Shown: positions 1 through 7,388 of the stretch, in pieces
Layout: the number at the start of each line of letters is the position of its first letter
How positions within the stretch are numbered: position 1 is the stretch's first letter
Assembly: GCA_001512555.1 (NCBI GenBank)
Contig: LFSK01000160.1
Coordinates: 12,627 to 63,869, forward strand
Reading direction: 5' to 3'
DNA: 51,243 bases
DNA from: Clostridiaceae bacterium DTU059
GTDB taxonomy: Bacteria > Bacillota > Clostridia > DSM-8532
Program-made: the position numbers and the translations under genes
The notes under the pieces: model-generated
Database searches by the model: none
What the model was told of the DNA's origin: nothing
The model's input: only the letters and a program-made list of their open reading frames with translations

Positions 1-146
1 GCTGGCTCAACATCGGTTTTCTCCGCAGGAGTAGGATCGGCAGGTTCAACAGCAGGGTCAGCGGCATTGTTCCCGCATCCGGCCAGGCTGCTGAAAACAA
101 GCAGAATACAGCAAATCAGCGCTAAAAATCTCATATGCCTTTTCAT
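1..146 (-). CDS. Lipoprotein, N-terminal part only (cut by window start)
   Basis: Minus-strand reading frame starting ATG at 146, with a GGGAGGT ribosome site just upstream (about 153-159). It encodes MKRHMRFLALICCILLVFSS followed by a lipobox Leu-Ala-Gly-Cys, then an Ala/Pro/Glu/Thr-rich linker typical of clostridial exported lipoproteins. The first 48 codons are visible and the rest lies outside the window, so its substrate or function cannot be told; a solute-binding protein is one guess. It diverges from the AraC-family gene at 472, so the two may share the control region between them. The signal peptide is clear; the function is unknown. Confidence 0.8.
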   Translation of the reverse strand, partial: MKRHMRFLALICCILLVFSSLAGCGNNAADPAVEPADPTPAEKTDVEP

Positions 147-338
147 AAAACATACCTCCCTGAATGTATTCAGCTTCTCCCTTTCCATAATGATATCAAA
201 TCTTCTCTTATCCTGTCATAGTGAGGACCGGTCAGGCCAAAGCCCATCGTCTCCAGTACTTCGTAATCAATGGGGAGGCGGACATGGAAGAATAATCATA
301 GGCGTTGGTAAACCCCTTTTCATAATGTTAATTTAAGC

Positions 339-366
339 TTGACATGAACCTGATAAAGAGTATATC
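339..366 (+). promoter_or_regulatory. Probable sigma-A promoter of the AraC-family gene
   Basis: A TTGACA box (339-344) is followed after 16 bases by TATATC (361-366), about 105 bases before the chosen start at 472. The -35 is perfect and the -10 is fair. The -10 overlaps the first of two direct repeats described separately, which would suit autoregulation. Confidence 0.5.
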
Positions 367-394
367 GTTTTTATTTCATAATTATCGTTTTTAT
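363..394. promoter_or_regulatory. Two 12-bp direct repeats, candidate AraC-type operator
   Basis: TATCGTTTTTAT occurs exactly at 363-374 and again at 383-394, 20 bp apart, which is about two helical turns. AraC-family proteins usually bind two directly repeated half-sites about 20-21 bp apart. The repeats lie between the divergent lipoprotein gene and the AraC gene, and the first overlaps the -10. The repeats are seen directly; their use as an operator is inferred. Confidence 0.5.
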
Positions 395-471
395 GATATT
401 ATCTGATCTGTGGACATGCGGTTGAAACTGTTGGCCTGCCAGTGCATGCCGTATATAAAGGGGAGGTTTGC

Positions 472-1218
472 ATGAACATTGACCGGGAGTTGTTTTACAA
501 GGAATTTGTCCGGCGTGAGAGCAATACTTTTCGTGCGCCTTACGACCCGGAACTGGAATTCTACTCGGTAATCAAATCGGGGAATGTCGCCAAAACGCGC
601 GAGTTATGCAAAGAGTCCCTGCTTGATAAGCCCGGTCTTGGGACATTATCGGAGGATTACCTTCAGAATATTAAATATCATTTTGTTATCACGGCCGCGC
701 TGGTGGCAAGGTATTGCATCGAGGGCGGCATGGAGCTGTCTGTTTCCTATGGTTTAAGCGATTTTTACATCCAGAAGGCAGATAAGTGCAAGACGCCGCA
801 AGAGGTGGCGGATCTGCATCCCGTAATGTGTCTGGATTACGCAAGGAGAATGAGAAACCTGCGAAAGAAAAAGGTGTGCTCCAGGCATGTGGCAAACTGT
901 ATTGACTATATCTACGACCATCTTCATACGCGCATTACAGCTGCGTCCCTTGCAAAATTTGCGGGCTTGAACCCGTCGTATCTCTCCCGGCTGTTCAAAA
1001 ATGAAACCGGTTACACAATAAGTGAATATATCCAGGCAAGAAAAATTGACACGGCTAAAAACATGCTCGCTTACTCCGACCACAGTCCGTCACAGATCGC
1101 CTCAATTCTGTCCTTCCCCAGCCAGAGCTATTTCACCGAAGTGTTTCGCAACCGCACCGGCATGACGCCGCTAAGATACCGGATGCAGTATTTTCGAAAA
1201 ACTGAGATTGGTAAATAG
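472..1218 (+). CDS. AraC-family transcriptional regulator
   Basis: Protein of 248 aa. The last ~100 residues form a double helix-turn-helix of the AraC/XylS family: the stretch around ITAASLAKFAGLNPSYLSRL is the first helix-turn-helix, and the region ending in TEVFRNRTGMTPLRYR is the family signature. The N-terminal ~140 residues lack a cupin arm and resemble the regulatory half of YesN-like clostridial AraC proteins, so a ligand cannot be named. Start chosen at ATG 472, which has GGGGAGG at 460-466; an in-frame ATG at 442 lacks such a site. It probably controls itself and the divergent lipoprotein gene. The family is certain; the target is inferred. Confidence 0.9.
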   Translation: MNIDRELFYKEFVRRESNTFRAPYDPELEFYSVIKSGNVAKTRELCKESLLDKPGLGTLSEDYLQNIKYHFVITAALVARYCIEGGMELSVSYGLSDFYIQKADKCKTPQEVADLHPVMCLDYARRMRNLRKKKVCSRHVANCIDYIYDHLHTRITAASLAKFAGLNPSYLSRLFKNETGYTISEYIQARKIDTAKNMLAYSDHSPSQIASILSFPSQSYFTEVFRNRTGMTPLRYRMQYFRKTEIGK

Positions 1219-1219
1219 C

Positions 1220-1246
1220 AAACCACGGGGACAGTCCCCGTGGTTT
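1220..1246. terminator. Perfect 12-bp palindrome between convergent genes
   Basis: Arms AAACCACGGGGA (1220-1231) and TCCCCGTGGTTT (1235-1246) flank a CAG loop, directly after the AraC stop codon and before the end of the convergent beta-helix gene. Each side ends in a short A or T tract, so it could terminate both strands. The CGGGGACAGTCCCCG core also looks like clostridial REP-type palindromes. Confidence 0.6.
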
Positions 1247-1270
1247 GCAGCAGCTATGGCTGAAGTGTTT

Positions 1271-2410
1271 CTAAGCTTCCTGGCCTCCTAAGATGGCGAA
1301 GATGATAATCAGCAGGACGACTATTACAACGGCCAGGAATGCGATTAGGAAGATTTGGGTTGTATCCGGACCATTGCCTGTTATGTTAACCGGACCATTG
1401 GGCACATTAGGATCATCAATGGTATCAATGGCTTGAAGATCGATCCCGGTGATTTGCTCCGACGCGAGGTTCGACTCCACAAGTTTAATATTGTAATCGT
1501 CTTCATAGCCCTCATTCAGGTTTTGCAGGACCGAACCGGCCGGATCCGCGTTTGTGATATTGGAATGCAGGATATAGATGTTACTCGTGCTGCCTCCCCT
1601 TAAAACTACAGAACCAATTGTTGGCGAGGTAGAGTTCAGTATGCTGTTGTTGATGGTGACAGAGCCCGTATCTACAACGGGATCACTATTATCCTGACCA
1701 CTGCGGACAGCATAATTCGTCACGTCCAACTTGCAACTGTCGACCACCAAATTCCCCTCTTCGCCATAGTAGTTCACACCGCCAGCAGAATTGCTGAGGA
1801 CGCAGTTCTGAATAAGGGCATAGCCACCCACGGCCTTGAGCTGCGCCAGGCTGTGCATATCATTTGCGGTGCAGTTCATGATGGCAATGTTCCTTGACCC
1901 GCCTCCCACGCTCTGAACGGCTACGGTATAACCATAGACACCCTTGAAGGTGCAGCCGTTGATGGTGATATTATGAGGATAGCAGTTTCCTGGCCGATCT
2001 GGCGGTATTTTAATGAAATAAATACATTCCTGGGGTGCTCCTGAGGTCAGATCGAAATTGAGACCTTCCAACAGCAGTGTTTCAGGGTGGTAATAGTTAC
2101 CATTTCCGTCAATTTTGATGGCATTTGTGAATGTGACTGTTGCACCGGCCTGGGGCCGTATGACCACATTCTTTAATGGCTGTTGTATTATTTGTAGCTC
2201 ATCAGTAACCGTTCCCGCTGCTATTTCAATCACGAAATCGGTTCCCGAGTTTGCTCCAATTGCATCCACCGCTTCCTGCACCGATGGGAATTCACTAAAG
2301 AACACACCATCTATTGTAAGCGTTGCGGGAGGAGAGTCCGCAAAGGATAGAACCGGCAGCATGCCCAGGCATAATGTCAGTATAAAAAGAAAAATAAGTT
2401 TGTGTTTCAT
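1271..2410 (-). CDS. Secreted right-handed beta-helix protein with C-terminal membrane anchor
   Basis: 379 aa. An N-terminal signal peptide ends near LSFADSPPA. A parallel beta-helix (pectin lyase-like fold) then spans roughly residues 35-335, with repeating segments of the type NITINGCTF / NIAIMNCTA / SVTINNSIL. The C-terminus is a ~22-residue hydrophobic helix (IFLIAFLAVVIVVLLIIIFA) with a very short GGQEA tail. The layout is an exported beta-solenoid held at the outer face of the membrane. The start at 2410 has a GGAGGT site. No catalytic motif is recognised, so it may bind or cleave a polysaccharide or may be structural. It is transcribed towards the AraC gene and is not obviously in an operon. 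Confidence 0.8.
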   Translation of the reverse strand: MKHKLIFLFILTLCLGMLPVLSFADSPPATLTIDGVFFSEFPSVQEAVDAIGANSGTDFVIEIAAGTVTDELQIIQQPLKNVVIRPQAGATVTFTNAIKIDGNGNYYHPETLLLEGLNFDLTSGAPQECIYFIKIPPDRPGNCYPHNITINGCTFKGVYGYTVAVQSVGGGSRNIAIMNCTANDMHSLAQLKAVGGYALIQNCVLSNSAGGVNYYGEEGNLVVDSCKLDVTNYAVRSGQDNSDPVVDTGSVTINNSILNSTSPTIGSVVLRGGSTSNIYILHSNITNADPAGSVLQNLNEGYEDDYNIKLVESNLASEQITGIDLQAIDTIDDPNVPNGPVNITGNGPDTTQIFLIAFLAVVIVVLLIIIFAILGGQEA

Positions 2411-2546
2411 GATACCTCCATAATCCTACATAGTCCTATTATCATAAATATGCGGGATGGTTAGGTCTTGTCCCATGTCGCAGGTTCGGTAAAGAAAGGC
2501 GTTGATGCATTGTTTGTATATATAACAACAGATTTAACGGAACAAG

Positions 2547-2600
2547 AAAAAAATGACCTTTAGCTAAAGTATTTAGGATTTAGGCCTGGGTCATTTTTTA
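2547..2600 (-). terminator. Probable terminator after the CPCC-protein gene
   Basis: AAAAAAATGACC (2547-2558) pairs with GGTCATTTTTT (2589-2599). Read on the minus strand this gives a hairpin followed by a T run, just downstream of the gene that ends at 2619. The loop is long (about 30 nt), so confidence is moderate. Confidence 0.5.
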
Positions 2601-2618
2601 TAATGTTATGAGGTTCAC

Positions 2619-2963
2619 TTATTTATTTTTTTCACTTCGATATTTTTTTCGTGCTTCATTCAATGTAATTGGGTTTAGTCCGTTGCTACTATTAGGATGT
2701 GTATTTTGGAAGTCGTCATCAAACCATCCGCAAATGGGGCAAATTGCGTCTTGGGATTCCACAGGAATTGTGTATTCCCCACAACAAGCGCATGGCTTCA
2801 TTTTTGCTTTTAGGAGACTATTTTTGTATTCTGGAGTATCAACCTCTGATTCATTCGTTTTTGTTCTAACTGGCAACGTTTCAAACAAACTAAACTGATA
2901 ATGTTGGTATTCTCCAGTTGAACCTTGTGTTCCAAAAAACTTTATACTATATCCTCCGCCCAT
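2619..2963 (-). CDS. Cysteine-rich CPCC-domain protein
   Basis: 114 aa from ATG 2963, which has a GGGGGTG ribosome site; a longer start at 3002 overlaps the upstream gene. The C-terminal half carries the CPCC-type pattern: Pro-Cys-Ala-Cys-Cys-Gly, then Ile-Cys-Pro-Ile-Cys-Gly-Trp-Phe-Asp-Asp, then the family tail around NPITLNEARKKYR. It is probably a small zinc-binding protein of unknown function, often found in accessory DNA. The upstream DUF4417 frame stops 1 nt before this start, so the two are co-transcribed. The lower GC and the nearby integrase fragment suggest acquired DNA. Confidence 0.75.
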   Translation of the reverse strand: MGGGYSIKFFGTQGSTGEYQHYQFSLFETLPVRTKTNESEVDTPEYKNSLLKAKMKPCACCGEYTIPVESQDAICPICGWFDDDFQNTHPNSSNGLNPITLNEARKKYRSEKNK

Positions 2964-2964
2964 A

Positions 2965-3510
2965 TTACTCACCCCCCTTTCTATGATACATTTCTTTTTC
3001 ACTAGGGAAATTAATTATTTTAATGCCATCTTTCTTGTACTGTCCAAAAATAGTATCGGGTGCTTTCCCATGCACAATAATTGTATGCGGTAATAATGTT
3101 TCAATCATGACAGGAAGTCCAGCCAAGAATAGTTTCTTATTATCAATCCTTCGTAATTGACCATGGGTACTAATGGCAACGACGCTATTTTTCTCAATGC
3201 CTCTGAAGCAAAAGCTAAAGCTTCTTGCGTCCCCCCATCGTACGTTTGGTATAACAGGAATTCCTTGGGTGGATAGCCAGTAAGCAAGTGCATGATTCCA
3301 ATATTTATTCTTGATCTGCAGCGGAAAAGGAAAATCAGCACAAATGCTGAAATCAGGAGAGATGATACCGGCAAATTTCTTTAATGACGAAACGTATTTT
3401 CTTGGTTGGTTCAAGAGACATATAAACTTACTGTCCGATTCATAGAAATGAACCCAACTGGAGTAAGCTCCATTACGTTTGGAAAAGGGGATTAATGACT
3501 TGTTTTTTTT
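2965..3510 (-). pseudogene. DUF4417-family gene, 5'-truncated
   Basis: The clear coding part runs from a TTG at 3414 to 2965 (149 aa) and matches the DUF4417 core: the region around GIISPDFSICADFP, then ALAYWLSTQGIPVIPNVRWG, then VAISTHGQL and IIVHGKAPD. The same frame stays open and family-like upstream of that TTG (IPFSK, then WVHFYESDSKF), but meets a TGA near 3525 just before an A8 run and has no ATG or GTG there. The gene therefore appears to have lost its 5' end, perhaps with a slippage at the A8 tract. The biochemical role of DUF4417 is unknown; it is common on phage-like and integrative elements. A short protein from 3414 could still be made. Domain assignment is good; the pseudogene call is inferred. 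Confidence 0.65.
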
Positions 3511-3511
3511 C

Positions 3512-3616
3512 TTAAATAATTCTCAATAAATCCCTAAAAGCAAGTAGAGAACCCAATGAAACCAAAACTTCATAAGGAATGCCATACAATGTTATTATTC
3601 TACATTCCCCAAATTC
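3512..3616 (-). other. Short coding-like fragment in the gene-poor stretch 3511-3826
   Basis: On the minus strand, a frame of about 34 codons that ends TAA at 3512 reads like a protein C-terminus (ITLYGIPYEVLVSLGSLLAF). It lies just upstream of the truncated DUF4417 frame and has no start codon of its own. It may be the tail of a deleted neighbour or a frameshifted continuation. The rest of 3617-3826 shows no gene; it holds a 7-bp inverted repeat ACACTTT/AAAGTGT at 3808-3828. Confidence 0.3.
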
Positions 3617-3826
3617 TCAAAAACATGATTATAAGCCACTTTTCAAGTGTGTGCATAAATCAATTGTTGTCAAGAAATGATGTACTGATAGCTTAAGAAT
3701 TGCTGAAACGGATGAAATAGGCGGTTTTCGTGGAGCGATTGTTCTTGCTACATAATCAAGAGGTCATTTAATACTGGTTTCTAAGAATTGACATTAATTG
3801 ATTACAGACACTTTTATTAGTAAAGT

Positions 3827-4084
3827 GTGAAATTGTACTGGCAAGCTATAGACGGGGCAGGGCCTTTCAGTCACGTCTGGACACTAGTTCCGTCAATATA
3901 CGGACAATTAACGACATCTACTGCTGGACACCATGAGGCAGCTTTAACAATTGAATCAAAAGTCTTTGATTTAGAATCAAACGCATTTATAAACTTGCAG
4001 ACAGGTAAGGTTATTGTATTGCTTCAAGATAATGATGATTCAAGAAAGATAACTTTAGGCAGAAGATTTATCAACATGGGATGA
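3827..4084 (+). CDS. Hypothetical protein, doubtful
   Basis: An open frame of 85 codons from GTG at 3827 (beginning MKLYWQAIDG) with no good ribosome site. It resembles no family I recognise. It lies between the DUF4417 remnant and the integrase fragment, in a different frame from the integrase, so it could be a genuine small gene or leftover coding sequence of the element. An inverted repeat (3808-3828) abuts the start. Low confidence that it is expressed. Confidence 0.3.
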   Translation: MKLYWQAIDGAGPFSHVWTLVPSIYGQLTTSTAGHHEAALTIESKVFDLESNAFINLQTGKVIVLLQDNDDSRKITLGRRFINMG

Positions 4085-4098
4085 CATTGATTTGAAAA

Positions 4099-4545
4099 AT
4101 GTACTATCCATGTTTCAAAGAACTTGTTGCAGTTAAGGACAGGAAAACTGGAAAGCAAGGGTTAGTAGTACAGGATACGACTAAAACTTCAAAGAGTATA
4201 AGAACCATTCCATTAACTAACAGAGCATTAGTTTTGCTTAAGGAACTAAAAACAAAGCAACAGAGCAAAATAAATATTGTTTTTTGCACCAAAAACTATA
4301 CCTACTATTACCCTAAAAACTTCAGAAACGCATTTCAAAGCATCTTGAAGAAAGCAGGACTAGAAAAAATGGGGCTTCATGTTTTACGACATACATTCGC
4401 AACTAGATTATTTGAAAAAGGTGCTAATCCCAAGATAGTATCAACTCTGCTAGGTCATGCGAATGTAGGAATAACCTTAGACATTTATACCCATGTTGAA
4501 CCACAGCAGATGAAGGATACGATAAGGCTTTTGGAGTCGATTTAA
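4099..4545 (+). pseudogene. Tyrosine recombinase (phage integrase), C-terminal fragment
   Basis: About 148 residues match only the C-terminal part of XerC/D-type integrases. HVLRHTFATRLFEKGANPK supplies the H-x-x-R pair, LLGHANVGITLDIYTHVEP supplies the second His and the nucleophilic Tyr. The arm-binding and core-binding domains and the first catalytic Arg region are absent; homology starts near DRKTGKQGLVV. It therefore cannot catalyse recombination alone and is a remnant. It sits 290 bp from tRNA-Ala, a common integration target, and is followed by tandem TTGACAACAG repeats. Confidence 0.75.
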
Positions 4546-4680
4546 CAACAATACAGCCATGTAAACCGCATGAATATTGAGCTTAAGCGTTTTCGTTCTG
4601 ACAACAATTTGTTCAAGACCACGAATTACATTAATAAGCCTTGAAATACGCATTATTACTGCATTAGAGAGTACGAAAAG

Positions 4681-4702
4681 TTGACAACAGTTTGACAACA
4701 GT
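4681..4702. repeat. Tandem TTGACAACAG repeats, possible integrase arm sites
   Basis: TTGACAACAG occurs at 4681-4690 and again at 4692-4701, an 11-bp period, between the integrase fragment and tRNA-Ala. Directly repeated short motifs next to int genes often serve as arm-type binding sites. The repeats are visible; the role is inferred. Otherwise 4546-4790 holds nothing recognisable. Confidence 0.45.
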
Positions 4703-4785
4703 TACGAAGGAATTAGGCAAAAAAAACCGGTAATAGAAGGGAATATACACCACATATTACCAATTCGTAAGTCATTCTCCAAGAC

Positions 4786-4830
4786 ATAAAAAATCGCTGA
4801 AACAATCTTTTTTAGACCATTTCAGCGATT
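4786..4830 (-). terminator. Terminator of tRNA-Ala
   Basis: AATCGCTGAAA (4792-4802) pairs with TTTCAGCGATT (4820-4830), an 11-bp stem. On the minus strand it is followed by TTTTTTAT. It begins 6 nt past the tRNA 3' end. Confidence 0.85.
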
Positions 4831-4836
4831 CCGTTC

Positions 4837-4912
<76 letters not shown>

Positions 4913-5049
4913 ATATATGTCTTAAGAGAACATTCCCTTAAGCAAGCATTAATTATTATAGCATCATCTTAAGAGGTAGGCAATAGGCTTATTCGTAAAT
5001 TTTTCGTGTTAAAACTGGGCTTGAAAGAAATTATCATAAAGATACCCAA

Positions 5050-5092
5050 AAGCCCCCAGATCCTGCAGGATTGGTAGGGATACTGGGGGCTT
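5050..5092 (-). terminator. Probable terminator of the alcohol dehydrogenase gene
   Basis: AAGCCCCCAG (5050-5059) pairs with CTGGGGGCTT (5083-5092), with an inner palindrome ATCCTGCAGGAT in the loop. On the minus strand the stem is followed by TTTTGGG. It lies about 40 bp past the stop at 5133. Confidence 0.65.
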
Positions 5093-5132
5093 GTGGCTAA
5101 GGCTTTGCTAAACGAAGTTTTTATATGATTTG

Positions 5133-6302
5133 CTATTTGGCGAGGGTCAGAATATCGTAAACAGCCTGCTTGTTAAGCTTTACGAAAGATCCTACGGTTT
5201 TGGTGTCCGAGGCGGTGCACTTATCTGCCATCTCCTCAAGCCTGCTGTCGTCTATTTCTGCATCCTTGAGGGAGACGGGAAGCCCTAAAGAGGAGAAGAA
5301 TTCCTTCAGCTTTTCAATTCCTTTAAGGGCGGTTTCTTCGGGGTTGAAGAAATTGTAGTCCACATCCCACACCCGCACCGCAAACTGAGCGAAGCGCTGA
5401 ACATCCTGCTTGTATACATACTTCATCCAGGCCGGGAACACAATTGCAAGACCGGCTCCATGGGCGATATCATAAATGCCGCTGATCTCATGTTCAATAT
5501 CATGGGATGCCCAGTCTTCTTCTCTTCCTGTTCCAAAAAGATTATTATGAGCCACGGTAGAAGTCCACATGATTTCTGCACGGGCAGAATAATCTTGAGG
5601 ATTTGCCAAAGCCTTGGGCGCATTGTTGATCAGGGTCTTCATGCCGGCCTCACACAGCCTGTCGGTGAGTTCCACATCGTTTGTGTTGGTAAAGTACCTT
5701 TCCATGATATGTGCCATGATGTCGGCGACACCGCAGGCGGTCTGATAATTGGGAAGGGTATAGGTGAGTTCAGGGTTGAGTATGCCGAATTTGGGGAAAA
5801 TGTGATCGGTGGTGAGCCCCCTCTTATACCAGCCATCTTCATTGGTTATAACCGAGCTTGGACTGGATTCGCTGCCGGCTGCCGGAATGGTGAGAACCAC
5901 ACCCACCGGCAAGGCTTCCTTAACTTCGGCTTTTCCGGTATAGAAATCCCAGACATTCCCTTCATAGGGAACGCCTACGGCTATGGCCTTGGCCGAGTCG
6001 ATAACACTTCCTCCGCCAACTGCCAGAATAAAGCGGATGCCTTCCTTCCTGCATATCTCGATGCCCTGCTGCACAAGGGATAATCTTGGATTAGGCTGGA
6101 CTCCGGACAGCTCTAAAAATTCAACACCGGCTTCTTTCAGCGACTTAACCACAGTGTCGTAAAGCCCGGTTTTCTTTATGCTGCCACCGCCATAGTGTAA
6201 CAGTATCTTATCTGCGTATTTCTTTGTTTCAGCACCCGCAAGTTTTTCTGTGCCCTTGCCAAAAATAATCTTAGTTGGATTTTGAAATATAAAATTATTC
6301 AC
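5133..6302 (-). CDS. Iron-containing alcohol dehydrogenase (butanol dehydrogenase type)
   Basis: 389 aa, a typical length for NAD(P)H-dependent group III alcohol dehydrogenases of the YqhD/BdhA branch, which reduce aldehydes such as butyraldehyde or acetaldehyde in fermentation. The N-terminal Rossmann-like half carries GGGSVIDSAKAIA. The helical half carries the metal site: Asp and His in GVADIMAHIMERYF, a His in SHDIEHEISG, and a His in DIAHGAGLAIVFPAW. The start is GTG at 6302 with AGGGAGGT upstream. It is monocistronic, with its own terminator, and divergent from araD. The substrate is inferred from the family; NADPH or NADH preference cannot be read here. Confidence 0.9.
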   Translation of the reverse strand: MNNFIFQNPTKIIFGKGTEKLAGAETKKYADKILLHYGGGSIKKTGLYDTVVKSLKEAGVEFLELSGVQPNPRLSLVQQGIEICRKEGIRFILAVGGGSVIDSAKAIAVGVPYEGNVWDFYTGKAEVKEALPVGVVLTIPAAGSESSPSSVITNEDGWYKRGLTTDHIFPKFGILNPELTYTLPNYQTACGVADIMAHIMERYFTNTNDVELTDRLCEAGMKTLINNAPKALANPQDYSARAEIMWTSTVAHNNLFGTGREEDWASHDIEHEISGIYDIAHGAGLAIVFPAWMKYVYKQDVQRFAQFAVRVWDVDYNFFNPEETALKGIEKLKEFFSSLGLPVSLKDAEIDDSRLEEMADKCTASDTKTVGSFVKLNKQAVYDILTLAK

Positions 6303-6529
6303 TTTATTACCTCCCTGTTATTTCTTAATCACTATTCTATCCTATTTTCTCCAAATGACGAAACTTTTTTGCAAAGGATACGGGCTCGAGAGCTTAAGAT
6401 CAGCTTTTTTGCAGTGGCAGAGGGCATTAGTCTATGTACAAGTCCGATCTACATATGATAAGCTAAAACTATACAGGGTTTTCATAAAATCTTTGGGATA
6501 ATTGTGACCATTTTATGGATATGATTTGA

Positions 6530-6546
6530 TAGCCTGGTTCAGGCTA
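6530..6546. promoter_or_regulatory. Palindrome TAGCCTG-N3-CAGGCTA upstream of araD
   Basis: Perfect 7-bp arms (6530-6536 and 6540-6546) lie about 75 bp before the araD start in the 319-bp gap between the divergent alcohol dehydrogenase and araD. It could be a repressor operator or a small leader hairpin. I see no convincing sigma-A promoter in 6303-6621 and nothing else of note there. Confidence 0.4.
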
Positions 6547-6621
6547 AGCTATATCCGGCAGACGGGTTACAGACAGGTAAAAGGTGAAGTGCGGTAACAA
6601 GCAGCATGGGAGGGATTTTCA

Positions 6622-7308
6622 ATGTTGGAGAATTTAAAAGAGAAGGTGTTCAGAGCAAATATTGCCCTTGTGGAAAATGGACTTGTAAAACTGACATGGG
6701 GCAATGTGAGCGGTATAGACAGGAGCAGAGGCTTGGTGGTAATAAAACCCAGCGGCGTGGCATACCATGAGATGAAGCCTGAGCATATGGTTGTGACCGA
6801 TCTTGACGGGAAGGTTGTAGAGGGAGACTTAAAGCCTTCATCTGATACGGCGACTCACCTGGTTCTATACAAGAATTTCGAAGACATTGGCGGAGTTGTC
6901 CATACCCATTCAAGCTGGGCAACCAGTTTTGCTCAGGCAGGCAAAGGCATTCCGGCTCTGGGCACCACCCATGGAGACACCTTTTACGGAGAAATACCCT
7001 GCACCAGAAAAATGACAGAAAAAGAGATCCAGGGTGCTTATGAGGAAGAAACGGGAAATGTTATTGTAGAGACATTTAAGGGTATAAACCCCTTGTATAT
7101 TCCCGGTGTTCTGGTGAATATGCACGGACCATTCGCATGGGGGAAGGATCCCATGGATGCTGTCCAGAATGCCGTTATCCTGGAAGAAGTAGCGATGATG
7201 GCCTTCAATACACTGATGCTTTCACCCGGAATAGGACCGATGGATCAGGTACTTTTGGACAAGCATTTTCTGCGAAAACACGGTAAAAACGCCTATTATG
7301 GCCAGTAA
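6622..7308 (+). CDS. araD: L-ribulose-5-phosphate 4-epimerase
   Basis: 228 aa, a class II aldolase-fold epimerase that converts L-ribulose 5-phosphate to D-xylulose 5-phosphate in L-arabinose use. Residues known from the E. coli enzyme are present one position lower: Ser73-Ser74-Asp75 (KPSSDTATH), zinc ligands His94 and His96 (VVHTHSS) and His168 (NMHGPFAW), Asp119, and the C-terminal Tyr pair before the end. The ribosome site is GGGAGG before ATG 6622. The kinase gene begins 80 bp downstream on the same strand, giving an araD-araB pair. No isomerase (araA) gene is in this window. Confidence 0.93.
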   Translation: MLENLKEKVFRANIALVENGLVKLTWGNVSGIDRSRGLVVIKPSGVAYHEMKPEHMVVTDLDGKVVEGDLKPSSDTATHLVLYKNFEDIGGVVHTHSSWATSFAQAGKGIPALGTTHGDTFYGEIPCTRKMTEKEIQGAYEEETGNVIVETFKGINPLYIPGVLVNMHGPFAWGKDPMDAVQNAVILEEVAMMAFNTLMLSPGIGPMDQVLLDKHFLRKHGKNAYYGQ

Positions 7309-7388
7309 GAGCAGTCTGCCGTGTTCCCCGGTTGTGGGAATCGGTTAAGGCATATATCAGAAATAGTCTTTTAGGGGGAGTTATAATT

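Noticed and set aside
67-336. Plus-strand frame at the window start
   Set aside because: Antisense to the lipoprotein signal peptide gene and runs into the promoter region; low-complexity translation.
442-471. Upstream ATG for the AraC gene
   Set aside because: ATG 472 has the only good ribosome site; the extra residues do not match the family.
5460-6083. Plus-strand frame of 207 codons inside the alcohol dehydrogenase gene
   Set aside because: Shadow of the real minus-strand gene; translation has no recognisable domain.
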